From Bacillota bacterium (lineage in GTDB: Bacteria; Bacillota; Clostridia; Acetivibrionales; DSM-1351), in contig JAEVZU010000169.1 of NCBI GenBank assembly GCA_023392075.1, forward strand, positions 1-5,311: a DNA stretch of 5,311 nt. The letters are read 5' to 3'. The notes beneath the pieces were generated by a model, which was not told the DNA's origin, did no database searches, and saw only the letters and a program-made list of their open reading frames with translations. Position numbers and translations under genes: made by a program. Of this stretch, positions 4,801-5,311 are shown in pieces (position 1 is the first letter of the stretch; each line of letters opens with the position of its first letter).

Positions 4801-5311
4801 ATGAGAAAAAAATTACTGTACTTTGGAAGTCTGATAGCAGCCTTTAGCCTGATGCTGACTATAGTATTGCCAACGGCATCAATGGCAGCCGCTGTACAAC
4901 CGTACAAATGGCAAAATGTAAAAATTGAAGGAGGAGGGGGATACATACCGGGAATAGTTTTCAACCAAACCGAGAAAAACCTGGTATATGCCCGTACCGA
5001 CATGGGAGGTGCCTACCGCAGCACCGATGGCGGCAACACCTGGACTCAGCTCATGAACTGGGTAAGCTATGAGGACTGGGAGCTTGCCGGGGTAGACAGT
5101 CTGGCTACCGACGCAGCAGATCCAAACCGGCTTTATATGCAATGCGGCTTGTATACCAACAGTTGGGGCTCAAGAGGAGCGGTCCTGCGATCCACCGACA
5201 AGGGAAATACGTTCCAGATAACAGAGCTTCCGTTCAAGGTCGGAGGAAATATGCCTGGACGTAACATGGGTGAGCGTCTGGCCATAGACCCGAATAAAAA
5301 CAGCATTCTTT
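4801..5311 (+). CDS. Secreted GH74 xyloglucanase, 3'-partial
   Basis: The first 170 codons are visible and the frame is still open at the right edge. Residues 1-30 form a signal peptide (MRKK, hydrophobic 5-23, cleavage likely near ASMAA). The mature part opens with WQNVKIEGGGGYIPGIVFN, then ARTDMGGAYRSTDGGNTW, the hallmark start of GH74; Asp67 in RTDMGG corresponds to one of the two catalytic aspartates of the family. The segments WELAGVDSLATD, GAVLRSTDKGNTF and GRNMGERLAIDP are further blades of the twin seven-bladed propellers. GH74 enzymes cut the beta-1,4-glucan backbone of xyloglucan outside the cell. About 550-600 more catalytic residues are expected beyond the window, and in a cellulosome producer a C-terminal dockerin is likely but not visible. 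It follows the headless fragment by 103 bp. Confidence 0.95.
   Translation, partial: MRKKLLYFGSLIAAFSLMLTIVLPTASMAAAVQPYKWQNVKIEGGGGYIPGIVFNQTEKNLVYARTDMGGAYRSTDGGNTWTQLMNWVSYEDWELAGVDSLATDAADPNRLYMQCGLYTNSWGSRGAVLRSTDKGNTFQITELPFKVGGNMPGRNMGERLAIDPNKNSIL

Overview
The window reads as part of a polysaccharide-degradation (cellulosome) gene cluster from a mesophilic, anaerobic, cellulolytic clostridium of the Ruminiclostridium type. The grounds are three type I dockerin-coding stretches (one intact, two in gene relics), dockerin repeats resembling those of R. cellulolyticum, AT-rich intergenic DNA and strong purine-rich ribosome binding sites. The species cannot be fixed from the sequence alone. 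All recognisable genes are on the + strand.

Layout: (1) 1-1547, the 3' part of a YesN/AraC-type response regulator whose N-terminus lies off the left edge. (2) 1548-1961, a 414-bp gene-free control region. It holds an AT-rich inverted repeat just after the regulator, two well-formed sigma-A-like promoters in tandem (the first -35 lies inside a perfect palindrome), a small hairpin near the predicted 5' end of the message, and a long leader ending in a good RBS. (3) 1962-2362, a wrecked GH43-dockerin gene: signal peptide, start of the GH43 domain and most of a dockerin survive, but two frameshifts and a large internal deletion have destroyed the rest. (4) 2438-4045, an intact secreted GH10 xylanase with CBM6 and dockerin. 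(5) 4071-4697, a headless relic coding for the end of a CBM4/CBM22-like module, a two-motif beta/gamma-crystallin domain and a dockerin, with no start or RBS. (6) 4801 to the right edge, the first 170 codons of a secreted GH74 xyloglucanase.

The arrangement of an AraC-type response regulator followed by GH43 and GH10-CBM6-dockerin genes recalls the XydS/XydR-controlled xyl-doc hemicellulase cluster described in R. cellulolyticum. Here the first cellulosomal gene has decayed while its promoter and RBS look intact, so the promoters probably still drive the downstream GH10 and perhaps GH74 genes. The most notable content is not a new enzyme system. It is the evidence of gene turnover in a cellulosomal cluster, with two independent relics that both keep the dockerin end, together with the structured promoter and leader. 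I see no RNA genes, CRISPR arrays, transposase genes or attachment sites.
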